Source of the DNA: an uncultured Burkholderiales bacterium
GTDB taxonomy: Bacteria; Pseudomonadota; Gammaproteobacteria; Burkholderiales; Thiobacillaceae
DNA: 64,000 nucleotides
Assembly: GCA_937949525.1 (NCBI GenBank)
Contig: CALEDT010000003.1
Coordinates: 50,689-114,688 of the forward strand
Direction: 5' to 3'
The translations under genes were made by a program, and so were the position numbers. The notes beneath the pieces are model-generated. The model was not told where the DNA came from. It saw only the letters and a list, made by a program, of their open reading frames with translations, and made no database searches. Shown here piece after piece: positions 55,052-63,861 of this stretch; position 1 is the first letter of the stretch; each line of letters starts with the position of its first letter.

Positions 55052-56161
55052 ATGTCTCACCAGCCCTTTTCCGCGCAGGACCACGCCCATATGGCGCACG
55101 CGCTGCGTCTGGCGGCGCGCGGGTTGTGCACCACCACGCCCAATCCGCGCGTCGGTTGTGTCATCGTCGACGCCGGCGAAGTGGTCGGCGAGGGCTGGCA
55201 CATGCGTGCCGGCGAGGCTCATGCCGAAGTGCTCGCCCTGCGTGCCGCGGGCGGACGCGCCCACGGCGCCACGGTTTACGTCACCCTGGAACCGTGCAGT
55301 CACCACGGCCGCACGCCGCCGTGCGCCAACGCACTGATCGATGCGGGCGTGGCGCGCGTGGTGACGGCGATGCGCGATCCCAACCCGATGGTGGCGGGGC
55401 GCGGCATCGAGCTGTTGACCCTGGCCGGTGTGCGCACGCAGGTCGGCTTGCTGGAGGCCGAGGCGCGCGAGCTCAACCTCGGTTTCGTCCACCGCATGCA
55501 CAGCGGCCGGCCCTGGGTACGGGTGAAGACCGCGTCCAGCCTGGATGGCAAGACCGCGCTGCTGAACGGTGCGTCGCAGTGGATCACCGGCGAGGCTGCG
55601 CGTGCCGACGTGCAGCACTGGCGCGCGCGCGCCTGCGCGCTGCTCACCGGTGTCGGTACGGTGCTGGCGGACGATCCGCGCCTGAACGTGCGATTGCCGG
55701 GAACGTCGCGCCAGCCGGCGCGCATCGTCGTCGACAGCGCGCTGCGCACGCCGGCGTATGCCCGTCTGTTGCGTGCCGACGAGCCGGGCGGCGCGGTGTT
55801 GATCGTGGCAGCGCAGGATGATCCGGCACGGCGGGCGGCACTGACCGCAGCCGGTGCCGAGGTGCTGTTGCTGCCCGGCGCCGATGGGCGCGTCGATGCG
55901 GTCGCATTGCTGGACGAACTCGGCCGGCGCGGTGTCAACGAGTTGCACGTCGAGGCCGGGGCCACACTCAACGGCGCGCTGCTGGCGGCCGGTCTGGTGG
56001 ACGAATGGCTGGCCTACCTCGCGCCGCTGGCGCTGGGACATCATGCGCGCGGCCTGTTCGATCTGCCGGCGCTCACCGACATGCACGCGCGGCGTGCATT
56101 CGGTGTGATCGATCGGCGCTGGCTGGGGGACGATCTGCGCTTGACGCTGCGTCCGCGGTGA
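55052..56161 (+). CDS. ribD: Riboflavin biosynthesis deaminase/reductase RibD
   Basis: A 369-aa bifunctional enzyme. The N-terminal deaminase domain has the zinc motifs HAE (GEAHAEVLAL) and PCSHHGRTPPC. The C-terminal reductase domain (about 148-365) includes VRVKTASSLDGKTAL. It makes 5-amino-6-ribitylamino-uracil phosphate. It begins 17 bp after nrdR and leads the ribD-ribE-ribB-ribH series. A 100-bp gap with no gene precedes ribE. Confidence 0.96.
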   Translation: MSHQPFSAQDHAHMAHALRLAARGLCTTTPNPRVGCVIVDAGEVVGEGWHMRAGEAHAEVLALRAAGGRAHGATVYVTLEPCSHHGRTPPCANALIDAGVARVVTAMRDPNPMVAGRGIELLTLAGVRTQVGLLEAEARELNLGFVHRMHSGRPWVRVKTASSLDGKTALLNGASQWITGEAARADVQHWRARACALLTGVGTVLADDPRLNVRLPGTSRQPARIVVDSALRTPAYARLLRADEPGGAVLIVAAQDDPARRAALTAAGAEVLLLPGADGRVDAVALLDELGRRGVNELHVEAGATLNGALLAAGLVDEWLAYLAPLALGHHARGLFDLPALTDMHARRAFGVIDRRWLGDDLRLTLRPR

Positions 56162-56261
56162 TCGCGGCAGGACGGGTGGACGGCGGGTTTCGCGTTAGAA
56201 TGTCGGCCCTCCAGCGTATCCACGCCGTGATTTCCTTCCTCCAGCCGAGCGGGCCGCAGCC

Positions 56262-56882
56262 ATGTTCACCGGTATCATCCAGGCCGTAGGCCATGTTTCC
56301 CACCTCACCGAACGTCCTGGCGGTGATGCGCGCGTCGTCATCGCGGGTGATGGGCTCGATCTTTCGGACACGCAACTGGGCGATTCCATCGCCTGCAACG
56401 GCGTGTGCCTGACCGTGGTGGAGAAGCGCGCGAGCGAATTCGCCGTCGATGTGTCGGCAGAGACTTTCGCGTGCACGGTCGGCTTCGCGCCGGGTGAACC
56501 GGTCAATCTGGAAAAGGCCATGCGCCTGTCCGATCGCCTGGGCGGCCATCTGGTCTCCGGCCATGTCGACGGTGTCGGCGAAGTGCTGCACCTGGCGCCG
56601 GTGGCCGGCCAGACCGACGGCAGTTGGCGCCTCGACATCCGGGCGCCCGGCAAGCTGGCGCGTTACCTGGCGGCCAAGGGGTCGATCGCGGTCAACGGCG
56701 TGTCGCTCACCATCAACCACGTCACGCACGCGGATTTCTCGATCAACCTGATACCGCACACGCTGGATCAGACCATGCTCAAGCGCCTGGGCGCGGGCAG
56801 CCGTGTCAATCTGGAGGTGGACATGCTGGCGCGTTATGCCGACCGGTTGCTGAGTTACATGCACGCACAGGACAAAGACTGA
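56262..56882 (+). CDS. ribE: Riboflavin synthase alpha subunit
   Basis: A 206-aa enzyme converting two 6,7-dimethyl-8-ribityllumazine molecules to riboflavin. Two lumazine-binding repeats are visible: MFTGIIQAVGHVSHL with SIACNGVCLTVV, and HLVSGHVDGVGEVLHL with SIAVNGVSLTINHV. The last A of its TGA stop (56882) is the first base of the ribB ATG, giving a 1-bp overlap. Also called ribC in some schemes. Confidence 0.96.
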   Translation: MFTGIIQAVGHVSHLTERPGGDARVVIAGDGLDLSDTQLGDSIACNGVCLTVVEKRASEFAVDVSAETFACTVGFAPGEPVNLEKAMRLSDRLGGHLVSGHVDGVGEVLHLAPVAGQTDGSWRLDIRAPGKLARYLAAKGSIAVNGVSLTINHVTHADFSINLIPHTLDQTMLKRLGAGSRVNLEVDMLARYADRLLSYMHAQDKD

Positions 56883-57976
56883 TGAGCCTCGCCACCGTTG
56901 AAGACATCGTCGCCGAGCTGAAGGCCGGCCGCATGGTCATCCTGGTCGACGAGGAGGACCGCGAGAACGAGGGCGACCTGGTGATGGCCGCCGAACACGT
57001 CACCCCCGAGGCCATCAACTTCATGGTGCGCCACGCGCGCGGTCTGGTCTGTCTGACGCTGACCGATGCGCGCTGTCGCCAACTCGGTCTGAAACAGATG
57101 GTCAGCGACAACCAGACACCGCACGGCACCGCGTTCACGGTGTCGATCGAGGCGGCGCAGGGGGTCACCACCGGCATTTCCGCCGCCGACCGCGCCGTCA
57201 CCATCCGCGCCGCGGTGGCCAAGCATGCCCGGCCCGAGGACATCATCCAGCCCGGCCACATCTTCCCGCTGCGCGCGCAGGAAGGTGGCGTGCTGGTGCG
57301 TGCCGGCCATACCGAGGCCGGCTGCGATCTGGCAGCCATGGCCGGGCTGGAGCCGGCGGCGGTGATCTGCGAGATTCTGAAGGAAGACGGCAGCATGGCG
57401 CGCCTGCCGGACCTGATCGAATTCGCACGTGAACACGGCCTCAAGATCGGCGCCATCGCCGATCTGATCCACTATCGCGCCGCCAACGAAAGTCTGGTCG
57501 AGCGCATCGGTGAACGCGTGGTCGAGACGGTTTTCGGCCCGTTTCGCCTGGTGGTCTATCGCGACAAGATCAGCCGCGCCACGCATCTGGCGCTGACGCT
57601 GGGCGAGATCCGTGCGGACGCGGAAACCCTGGTGCGCGTGCACGAACCGGTATCGCTGCTGGACGTACTGGAAACGGGCAGTGCCGGCCATGCCTATTCC
57701 GTGCCCGAGGCGATGCGTATCGTCGCGCAGGCGGGGTGTGGTGCCATCGTGCTGCTGCACCGCCCGGAAAGCGCCGACGATCTGGCGGCGCGCGCATTGC
57801 CGCCGGCCCAGACCGCGCCGGCGCGCAAGTTCGACCTGCGCAACTATGGCACCGGCGCCCAGATCCTGCGCGATCTCGGCGTCGGCCGCATGAAGCTGCT
57901 GGCCACGCCACGCAAGATGCCGGCCATGGATGGATTCGGCCTGGAAGTGGCGGGCTATCTGGAACAAGGAGCCTGA
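56882..57976 (+). CDS. ribB: 3,4-dihydroxy-2-butanone-4-phosphate synthase with degenerate GTP cyclohydrolase II-like domain (RibBX type)
   Basis: A 364-aa protein. The N-terminal RibB domain (about 1-205) is intact, with the active-site segment [16 protein letters not shown] and [10 protein letters not shown]. The C-terminal RibA-like half lacks the zinc cysteines of active GTP cyclohydrolase II: where a CxxC-type SLRCDCG loop is expected, the sequence reads [20 protein letters not shown]. Such RibBX proteins in proteobacteria make the butanone phosphate only. A separate ribA should exist elsewhere in the genome. The start overlaps ribE by 1 bp. Confidence 0.93.
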   Translation: MSLATVEDIVAELKAGRMVILVDEEDRENEGDLVMAAEHVTPEAINFMVRHARGLVCLTLTDARCRQLGLKQMVSDNQTPHGTAFTVSIEAAQGVTTGISAADRAVTIRAAVAKHARPEDIIQPGHIFPLRAQEGGVLVRAGHTEAGCDLAAMAGLEPAAVICEILKEDGSMARLPDLIEFAREHGLKIGAIADLIHYRAANESLVERIGERVVETVFGPFRLVVYRDKISRATHLALTLGEIRADAETLVRVHEPVSLLDVLETGSAGHAYSVPEAMRIVAQAGCGAIVLLHRPESADDLAARALPPAQTAPARKFDLRNYGTGAQILRDLGVGRMKLLATPRKMPAMDGFGLEVAGYLEQGA

Positions 57977-57977
57977 T

Positions 57978-58445
57978 ATGGCCAAGTACGACAACATCCT
58001 GGAGATCACCCCCAACCTGAACGGCAAGGGTCTGCGTATCGGCATCGTGCTCAGCCGCTTCAACTCCGACGTCGGCGAGGGCCTGCTGTCCGCGGCCGTG
58101 GCGGCGCTGGTCAAAGCGGGCGTGTCGGAGAGCGACATGGTCATCGCCACCGTTCCGGGCGCGCTGGAACTGCCGCTGACCTTGCGCAAGATGGCCACCA
58201 GCGGCCGTTTCGACGCGCTGGTCGCGCTGGGGGCGGTGATCCGCGGCGAGACTTACCACTTCGAAGTCGTTTCCAACGAAATGGCGGCCGGCATCAGCCG
58301 GGTCACGCTGGATACCGGCGTGCCCATCGCCAATGGCGTGCTGACCACCAATACCGATCATCAGGCCACGTCGCGCATGACCGAGAAGGGACGCGAAGCC
58401 GCCTTGTGCGCCATCGAGATGGTGCACCTGCTGCAGGCGTTATGA
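57978..58445 (+). CDS. ribH: 6,7-dimethyl-8-ribityllumazine synthase
   Basis: A 155-aa enzyme joining the RibD-derived pyrimidine and the RibB product; forms large oligomers. It has [33 protein letters not shown] and the catalytic histidine in [14 protein letters not shown]. The ATG at 57978 lies 1 bp after the ribB stop with AAGGAG upstream. Its stop overlaps nusB (ATGA), the conserved ribH-nusB pair. Confidence 0.97.
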   Translation: MAKYDNILEITPNLNGKGLRIGIVLSRFNSDVGEGLLSAAVAALVKAGVSESDMVIATVPGALELPLTLRKMATSGRFDALVALGAVIRGETYHFEVVSNEMAAGISRVTLDTGVPIANGVLTTNTDHQATSRMTEKGREAALCAIEMVHLLQAL

Positions 58446-58942
58446 GCGCGCGTGTTGCCGGCGCACGCACGGGTACGGCGCGGGCGCCCAGCCCGCGCCG
58501 GGTCGCGCGCGAGCGCGTGCTGCGTGCGTTGTATCAATGGCAGATCGCCGGCGGCGACTATGCCGCGCTGCGCGTGCAGGCCGAGCAGGCCGAGCCGGAA
58601 GAGATCGAAGCCGGCGAGGGGAGCGTGGCGCCGCATGCCGGGCTGCTCGACGAACTGCTGCAAGGCGTGCTGACCCACGCCACCGCGCTCGATGCCGCAC
58701 TGGCGCCGCATCTCGACCGGCCGGTGGCCGAACTGTCGCCGATCGAGCATGCCATCCTGCTGATTGCCGCCTATGAACTGAGCCACAGCCTCAATGTGCC
58801 CTACAAGGTGTGCATCAACGAGGCGGTGGAACTGGCCAAGCGTTACGGCGGCACCGACGGTCACAAGTTCGTCAACGGCGTGCTCGACAAATTGGCTCGC
58901 GTGACCCGCCGGGTGGAGATCGAGGCCGCGGGCGCGGCGTGA
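58442..58942 (+). CDS. nusB: Transcription antitermination factor NusB
   Basis: A 166-aa all-helical protein that binds boxA RNA with S10 and supports rRNA antitermination. After a basic leader (about 1-20), [17 protein letters not shown] begins the fold. [15 protein letters not shown] and [14 protein letters not shown] are signatures. It is relevant to the boxA-like leader at the right edge of the window. Coupled to ribH by ATGA and 13 bp before thiL. Confidence 0.95.
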   Translation: MSARVAGARTGTARAPSPRRVARERVLRALYQWQIAGGDYAALRVQAEQAEPEEIEAGEGSVAPHAGLLDELLQGVLTHATALDAALAPHLDRPVAELSPIEHAILLIAAYELSHSLNVPYKVCINEAVELAKRYGGTDGHKFVNGVLDKLARVTRRVEIEAAGAA

Positions 58943-58955
58943 CGGCGATGTCGCC

Positions 58956-59930
58956 ATGCCGTCCGAATTCGAACTGATCGCGCGTTACTTCAAGCGCGCG
59001 CCGGTACAGGCCGAATTGGGCGTGGGCGACGATGCCGCCCTGCTGCGTCCCACGCCAGGCCGCGCGCTGGCGGTATCCAGCGACATGCTGGTGGCGGGCC
59101 GGCATTTCTTCGCCGATGCCGATGCCCGCCTGCTCGGCCACAAGGCGCTGGCGGTCAACCTGTCCGACCTCGCGGCCATGGGCGCCCGGCCGCGCTGGGC
59201 TTTGCTGGCGCTGGCGCTGCCGGAGGCGGACGAGACCTGGCTGGCGGCGTTCAGCGAAGGTTTCCATGCGCTTGCCGGGAAGCACGCGGTCGATCTGGTC
59301 GGCGGCGACACCACCCGCGGCCCGCTCAACCTGTGCGTCACCGTGCTGGGCGAGGTGGGCGGGCAAGCGCTGCGGCGCGACGCCGCGCGCGCGGGCGACG
59401 ACATCTGGGTGTCCGGCGAGCTGGGCGGCGCCGCGTTTGGGCTTGCCCATCTGCGTGGTGACATCGCGCTGGAAGGCGAGTATCGCGTGGACTGCCTGCT
59501 GCGTCTGCACGCACCCACACCGCGCGTCGAACTCGGTCTGCGCCTGGCCGAACTGCCGCGCGTTGCTGCCATCGATGTGTCCGACGGCCTGCTGGCCGAT
59601 CTGGGCCATGTGCTGACGCGCTCCGGCGTGGCAGCCGAACTAAGCTTGCCGGCCGTGCCGGCACATGCGGCCGTGGCCGCCCGCCTGACGCGGCAACGCG
59701 CGGCCGACGGCCAGGCGCTGCGCTGCCTGCTGGCCGGCGGTGACGACTACGAGCTGTGTTTCACCGCGCCACCGCAGGCGCGCGCGGCGGTACAGGCCGC
59801 CGGCGTCGCCGCCGGGGTTTCGGTCACGCGCGTGGGCCGTGTCGTTGCCGGCGCCGGACTGCGCGTACTGGACGAGCGTGGCGCCGAAATGTCGATCGAC
59901 GTGCATGGCTATGACCACTTCGCTGCCTGA
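58956..59930 (+). CDS. thiL: Thiamine-monophosphate kinase
   Basis: A 324-aa kinase producing thiamine diphosphate. The metal/phosphate motif is LGVGDDAALLRPTPG, followed by AVSSDMLVAGRHF, the DLAAMGARP segment and the C-terminal LAGGDDYELCFT. It lies between nusB and pgpA, the standard order. The stop at 59930 is 22 bp before the preferred pgpA start. Confidence 0.95.
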   Translation: MPSEFELIARYFKRAPVQAELGVGDDAALLRPTPGRALAVSSDMLVAGRHFFADADARLLGHKALAVNLSDLAAMGARPRWALLALALPEADETWLAAFSEGFHALAGKHAVDLVGGDTTRGPLNLCVTVLGEVGGQALRRDAARAGDDIWVSGELGGAAFGLAHLRGDIALEGEYRVDCLLRLHAPTPRVELGLRLAELPRVAAIDVSDGLLADLGHVLTRSGVAAELSLPAVPAHAAVAARLTRQRAADGQALRCLLAGGDDYELCFTAPPQARAAVQAAGVAAGVSVTRVGRVVAGAGLRVLDERGAEMSIDVHGYDHFAA

Positions 59931-59952
59931 TCCGTCACCCGGAGCGATACCG

Positions 59953-60420
59953 GTGACGCCGGATCGCCGCTTCCTGCTGGCGCATCCCGCGCATTTCCTG
60001 GCCTTGGGCTTCGGTGCCGGGCTTGTGCCCAAAGCGCCTGGAACCGTGGGCACGCTGGTGGCCTTTCCGCTGTACTTCGGCGTGGCCTCGGCCCCCTTGT
60101 ACTGGCTTTGGGTCGCGCTGTTCCTGGCGCTCGGCGTGTGGGCGTGTGCGCGTACCGGGCGGGCGCTGGGCGAGCACGACCATGGCAGCATGGTATGGGA
60201 CGAGATCGCCGCGTTCCTGCTGGTGCTGCCGTTCGCGCCTGCGACTTGGTGGGGGTATGCGTTGGCGTTCGCGTTGTTCCGGCTGTTCGACATCTGCAAG
60301 CCGTTTCCCATCGGCTGGCTGGATGCGCGCGTGCGCGGCGGTGTGGGGGTCATGCTCGACGATGTGCTGGCGGCGGGCTACGCCATTCTTTGCCTTGTGG
60401 GGGTTGCACGATGGTCGTGA
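59953..60420 (+). CDS. pgpA: Phosphatidylglycerophosphatase A
   Basis: An inner-membrane enzyme (about 155 aa) removing phosphate from phosphatidylglycerophosphate. Four hydrophobic segments are visible, with the motif FGAGLVPKAPGTVGTLVA and the metal-binding VWDEIAAF. The GTG at 59953 has GGAG at good spacing and is chosen. An ATG at 59911, overlapping thiL by 20 bp and without a ribosome site, would add 14 residues. It overlaps cinA by 10 bp. Confidence 0.92.
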   Translation: MTPDRRFLLAHPAHFLALGFGAGLVPKAPGTVGTLVAFPLYFGVASAPLYWLWVALFLALGVWACARTGRALGEHDHGSMVWDEIAAFLLVLPFAPATWWGYALAFALFRLFDICKPFPIGWLDARVRGGVGVMLDDVLAAGYAILCLVGVARWS

Positions 60421-60905
60421 GTCAAGACGAATTGGAGCGGCTTGCCGCCGAAGTGGGCGCCGCACTGCGCGCGCGCGGCTGGCTGTTGGCCAGTGCCGAG
60501 TCCTGCACCGGCGGCTGGGCGGCGCAGGCCATCACTGCGATCGCCGGCAGTTCCGTCTGGTTCGAACGCGGCTTCGTCACCTATAGCAACGCGGCCAAGC
60601 GCGAGTTGCTGGATGTGCCGGCGGAGGTGCTGAGCCGCTTCGGGGCGGTCAGCGAGGAAACCGCGCGCGACATGGCCCTGGGCGCGCTCACGCGCAGTCA
60701 TGCGCATGTGGCCTTCGCCATCACCGGCATCGCCGGGCCGGACGGCGGTACACCGGACAAACCCGTGGGCACGGTGTGCTTCGCCTGGGCGCTGGAGGAC
60801 GGCCGCGTGCTCAGCACGTGCGAACGGTTCGACGGTGACCGCGCCGCGATCCGCGCGCAGGCCGTGCGTCATGCGCTACGGGAGACGCTTGCGCTCGTGA
60901 GATAA
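60411..60905 (+). CDS. cinA: Nicotinamide-nucleotide amidohydrolase PncC (CinA C-terminal family)
   Basis: A 164-aa single-domain CinA_C protein recycling NMN to nicotinic acid mononucleotide. ASAESCTGGWAAQAIT (about 27-42), the ITGIAGPDGGTPDKPVGTV region and the start MVVSQDELERLA fit E. coli PncC. No N-terminal CinA domain is present. It is upstream of recA, as is usual, with a 27-bp gap. Confidence 0.95.
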   Translation: MVVSQDELERLAAEVGAALRARGWLLASAESCTGGWAAQAITAIAGSSVWFERGFVTYSNAAKRELLDVPAEVLSRFGAVSEETARDMALGALTRSHAHVAFAITGIAGPDGGTPDKPVGTVCFAWALEDGRVLSTCERFDGDRAAIRAQAVRHALRETLALVR

Positions 60906-60932
60906 TCCGGCCGATTTCAAGGAGGCAACCCC

Positions 60933-61949
60933 ATGGACGAGAATCGCAGCAAGGCCCTGGCCGCGGCCGTGGCGCAGATCGAAAAGCAGTTCGGCAAAGG
61001 CTCCATCATGAAGATGGGCGATGGCAGCGTGGTCGAGGACCTGCAGGTGGTGTCCACCGGCTCGCTCGGCCTCGATGTCGCGCTCGGCGTGGGCGGGCTG
61101 CCGCGCGGTCGCGTGGTGGAAATCTACGGGCCCGAATCCTCCGGCAAGACCACGTTGACGCTGTCGGTCATTGCGCAGATGCAGAAGCTGGGGGGCACCG
61201 CCGCATTCATCGACGCCGAGCACGCGCTCGATCCCAGCTATGCGCAGAAGCTGGGCGTCAACGTCAACGACCTGCTGATCTCGCAACCGGATACCGGCGA
61301 ACAGGCGCTGGAGATCGCCGACATGCTGGTGCGTTCCGGCGCGGTCGACGTGATCGTGGTCGACTCCGTGGCGGCACTGACGCCAAAGGCCGAGATCGAA
61401 GGCGAGATGGGTGATTCCCACGTCGGCCTGCAGGCGCGTCTGATGAGCCAGGCGTTGCGCAAGCTGACCGCCAACATCAAGCGTACCAACACCCTGGTCA
61501 TCTTCATCAACCAGATCCGTATGAAGATCGGCGTCATGTTCGGCAACCCGGAAACCACCACTGGCGGTAACGCGCTCAAGTTCTATGCCTCCGTGCGCCT
61601 GGACATCCGCCGTATCGGCGCGATCAAGAAGGGCGACGAAGTGGTGGGCTCGGAAACCCGGGTGAAAGTGGTCAAGAACAAGGTCTCGCCACCTTTCAAG
61701 GAGGTCGTGTTCGACATCCTGTATGGCGAAGGCATCTCGCGCGAGGGCGAGATCATCGAACTGGGTGTGCAGCACAAATTCATCGACAAGTCCGGCGCCT
61801 GGTACGCCTACCAGGGCGAGAAGATCGGCCAGGGCAAGGACAACGCGCGCGAATTCCTGCGCGAGCATGCCGACATCGCCGCCGAGATCGAGGCGAAGAT
61901 CCGCGACAAGCTGGGCGTCAAGCCGGCCGGCGTCGTGCTCGACGGCTGA
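60933..61949 (+). CDS. recA: Recombinase RecA
   Basis: A 338-aa DNA recombinase and SOS co-protease. Walker A is [10 protein letters not shown] (about 67-76) and Walker B ends in [10 protein letters not shown]. The [20 protein letters not shown] segment (L2 loop) is typical. AAGGAGG lies well placed before the ATG at 60933. No clear LexA box (CTGT-N8-ACAG) is seen in the short gap to cinA; a GATAAT is present at 60901-60906. Confidence 0.98.
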   Translation: MDENRSKALAAAVAQIEKQFGKGSIMKMGDGSVVEDLQVVSTGSLGLDVALGVGGLPRGRVVEIYGPESSGKTTLTLSVIAQMQKLGGTAAFIDAEHALDPSYAQKLGVNVNDLLISQPDTGEQALEIADMLVRSGAVDVIVVDSVAALTPKAEIEGEMGDSHVGLQARLMSQALRKLTANIKRTNTLVIFINQIRMKIGVMFGNPETTTGGNALKFYASVRLDIRRIGAIKKGDEVVGSETRVKVVKNKVSPPFKEVVFDILYGEGISREGEIIELGVQHKFIDKSGAWYAYQGEKIGQGKDNAREFLREHADIAAEIEAKIRDKLGVKPAGVVLDG

Positions 61950-61956
61950 AGCCGGC

Positions 61957-62397
61957 GTGAACCTGCGCGAACGCGCCCTGGCACTGCTGGCGCGACGCGA
62001 ACACAGCAGTGCGGAGCTGGCGCGCAAACTGGCACCACACGCGCCGGCCGCAGACATTGCCGCGCTGGTCGAGACGCTGCGGAGCGAAAACCTGCTTTCA
62101 GATGCACGCTACGCGGAAGCGCTGGCGCGCGCGCGCGATGGACGTCACGGCAGTCTGCGCCTGCGTGCCGACCTGCGCGCTCAAGGTGTGCCACAAGATC
62201 AATGCGACGCGGTGCTGGCAACCGCGCGCGCGCGTGACCTGGAGGCCGCGCGCGCGCTGTGGCAGCGCAAGTTCGGGTGTGTGCCGGCCGACGCGGCCGA
62301 CCGGACCCGGCAGATGCGCTTCCTCGCCGCGCGCGGCTACCCGGCCGAGGTGATCCGCAGGGTCGTCGCCGGTGCCGATGACTTCGACGCCGACTGA
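61957..62397 (+). CDS. recX: Regulatory protein RecX
   Basis: A 146-aa helical protein that modulates RecA filaments. Its three-helix repeats start with LRERALALLARREHSSAELA, then LLSDARYAEALARARDGRHGS, and end with LAARGYPAEVIRRVV. The GTG at 61957 is the only start giving the normal N-terminus; it lies 7 bp after recA. It is convergent with the alcohol dehydrogenase gene; the 14-bp gap contains no clear terminator. Confidence 0.94.
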   Translation: MNLRERALALLARREHSSAELARKLAPHAPAADIAALVETLRSENLLSDARYAEALARARDGRHGSLRLRADLRAQGVPQDQCDAVLATARARDLEAARALWQRKFGCVPADAADRTRQMRFLAARGYPAEVIRRVVAGADDFDAD

Positions 62398-62411
62398 GTC
62401 CACCAGCCTGT

Positions 62412-63599
62412 CTACAGGCGTGCGCGTACCACTTCGGCGATTTCCTCGTCCGTCAGCGTGACCGGATTGGTCTTCATGCTGGACCCGCGGCTGTTGGCGA
62501 CGATGTGCGCGACATCGGCCTCGCTCGCGCCGAACGCGCCCAGGCGTGGAATCTCCAGGTATTGCGTCCACGTCTCCAACGTCTGCAGCAGCGCAGCGTG
62601 CGCGGCGTCATCGTCGAGCGCCTGGCCGCTCAGCAGCCGGCCGACCGCCGCGTACTTGGCCAGCGCCGGGCTCGCAGGTGCGCGCGTGGCGAGCGCCCGC
62701 AGATTCACGCGCGTGGCCTGCGCCAGCAGCGTGCCGCATGCCACGCCGTGCGGAATCGGGAAGAACGCGCCCAAGGGCGCCGCCAGCCCATGCACCGATC
62801 CCAGCCCCACCTGCGCCAGCGTGATGCCCGACAACAACGCGGCGTAGGCCATCGCCGCCCGGTGCCGTGCCGGATCTCCGTGTCCCTGGTACCAGGGCAA
62901 TAGCGCGTCGCGCACGTACGCCATGCCCGACCACGCCAGCGCGTCGGTGAACGCATTGGCCTTGCTGGAGACGTAGGACTCCAGCAACTGCGTGAAGGCA
63001 TCCATGCCGTTGGCGGCCATGACGGACGGCGGACAACTTGCAAGCAAGTCTGGATCCACCACCGCGTATTCCGCCACCAGGCGCTCGTCGCGAAACGACT
63101 TCTTGAACCCGCTGGGCCCGTGCCGTGACAGCACCGCATTCTTGGTCGCCTCGGATCCCGTGCCCGCAGTCGTCGGTACCGCGATGAACGGTGTTGCCGG
63201 GCCCCGGTAAGGCAATTCGGGTCCGACGCCCTCGAGGTGATCCATCACCGAATTGCCGGGTCGCAGCAGCCCGGCGATCGCCTTGGCCGCATCCAGCGCG
63301 CTGCCGCCGCCAATGCCCAGCACGCACGTGAACGCGCCGCCGGCATGAGCGTGCACGTGTTCATCCACCAGATCCGGAGACGGCTCACCGCTGACACGCA
63401 CCGCCTCCCAGCCGATGCCTCTTGCCGTCAGGGCTTGGCGTAACGGCGGCCAATGGGGTCCGTCGAAAAACGAAGCGCCGCCGCTGACCACCAACACACG
63501 CCGGCCGAAGCCGGCCACCAGTTCCGGCACCATGGCCAGCCGACCGGCGCCAAACTCGATGCGGGGAATTCTTGCGAGACTGAAACGGTCAACGGCCAT
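62412..63599 (-). CDS. Iron-containing alcohol dehydrogenase
   Basis: A 395-aa group III alcohol dehydrogenase. NAD(P) binding region: VLGIGGGSALDAAKAIAGL (about 93-111). Metal ligands are expected in NGMDAFTQLLESY (Asp), SVHGLAAPLG (His) and FPIPHGVACG (His). TTAGTGSEAT is also conserved. GGAGGTTAC precedes the ATG at 63599. Substrate is unknown; relatives act on butanol, lactaldehyde, 1,3-propanediol and others. The 185-bp gap upstream also carries the divergent stable-RNA promoter. Confidence 0.93.
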   Translation of the reverse strand: MAVDRFSLARIPRIEFGAGRLAMVPELVAGFGRRVLVVSGGASFFDGPHWPPLRQALTARGIGWEAVRVSGEPSPDLVDEHVHAHAGGAFTCVLGIGGGSALDAAKAIAGLLRPGNSVMDHLEGVGPELPYRGPATPFIAVPTTAGTGSEATKNAVLSRHGPSGFKKSFRDERLVAEYAVVDPDLLASCPPSVMAANGMDAFTQLLESYVSSKANAFTDALAWSGMAYVRDALLPWYQGHGDPARHRAAMAYAALLSGITLAQVGLGSVHGLAAPLGAFFPIPHGVACGTLLAQATRVNLRALATRAPASPALAKYAAVGRLLSGQALDDDAAHAALLQTLETWTQYLEIPRLGAFGASEADVAHIVANSRGSSMKTNPVTLTDEEIAEVVRARL

Positions 63600-63741
63600 G
63601 TAACCTCCAGCAGGATGTTATGGCCGCAATGCTACCGGCCCGTTGGGCAGGCATGAACGCGGATCGCCATCACTGGCGGTGACCGTACTCAATCACCCGG
63701 ACGGAGGAAGCGACTTTCCTTGAGCTGAACGAAAAAAGGTG

Positions 63742-63770
63742 TTGACGGGTTCGTTCCGGATCCGTATAGT
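63742..63770 (+). promoter_or_regulatory. Strong sigma-70 promoter of tRNA-fMet and the presumed rRNA operon
   Basis: TTGACG at 63742-63747, a 17-bp spacer and TATAGT at 63765-63770, with an A-rich stretch (CGAAAAAAGG) just upstream resembling an UP element. The tRNA begins 14 bp after the -10 box. It has the form of a strong stable-RNA promoter. Confidence 0.8.
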
Positions 63771-63784
63771 TTCGGTCTCTCGAA

Positions 63785-63861
63785 CGCGGGGTGGAGCAGT
63801 CTGGCAGCTCGTCGGGCTCATAACCCGAAGGTCACAGGTTCAAATCCTGTCCCCGCAACCA
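63785..63861 (+). tRNA. Initiator tRNA-fMet (anticodon CAU)
   Basis: A 77-nt tRNA nearly identical to E. coli tRNA-fMet. It has the initiator hallmarks: a C1-A72 mismatch (CGCGGGG against CCCCGCA) and three G-C pairs in the anticodon stem (GGGCTCATAACCC). CCA is encoded. No terminator follows; the sequence continues into a boxA-like leader, so it is probably cotranscribed with an rRNA operon. Confidence 0.96.
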
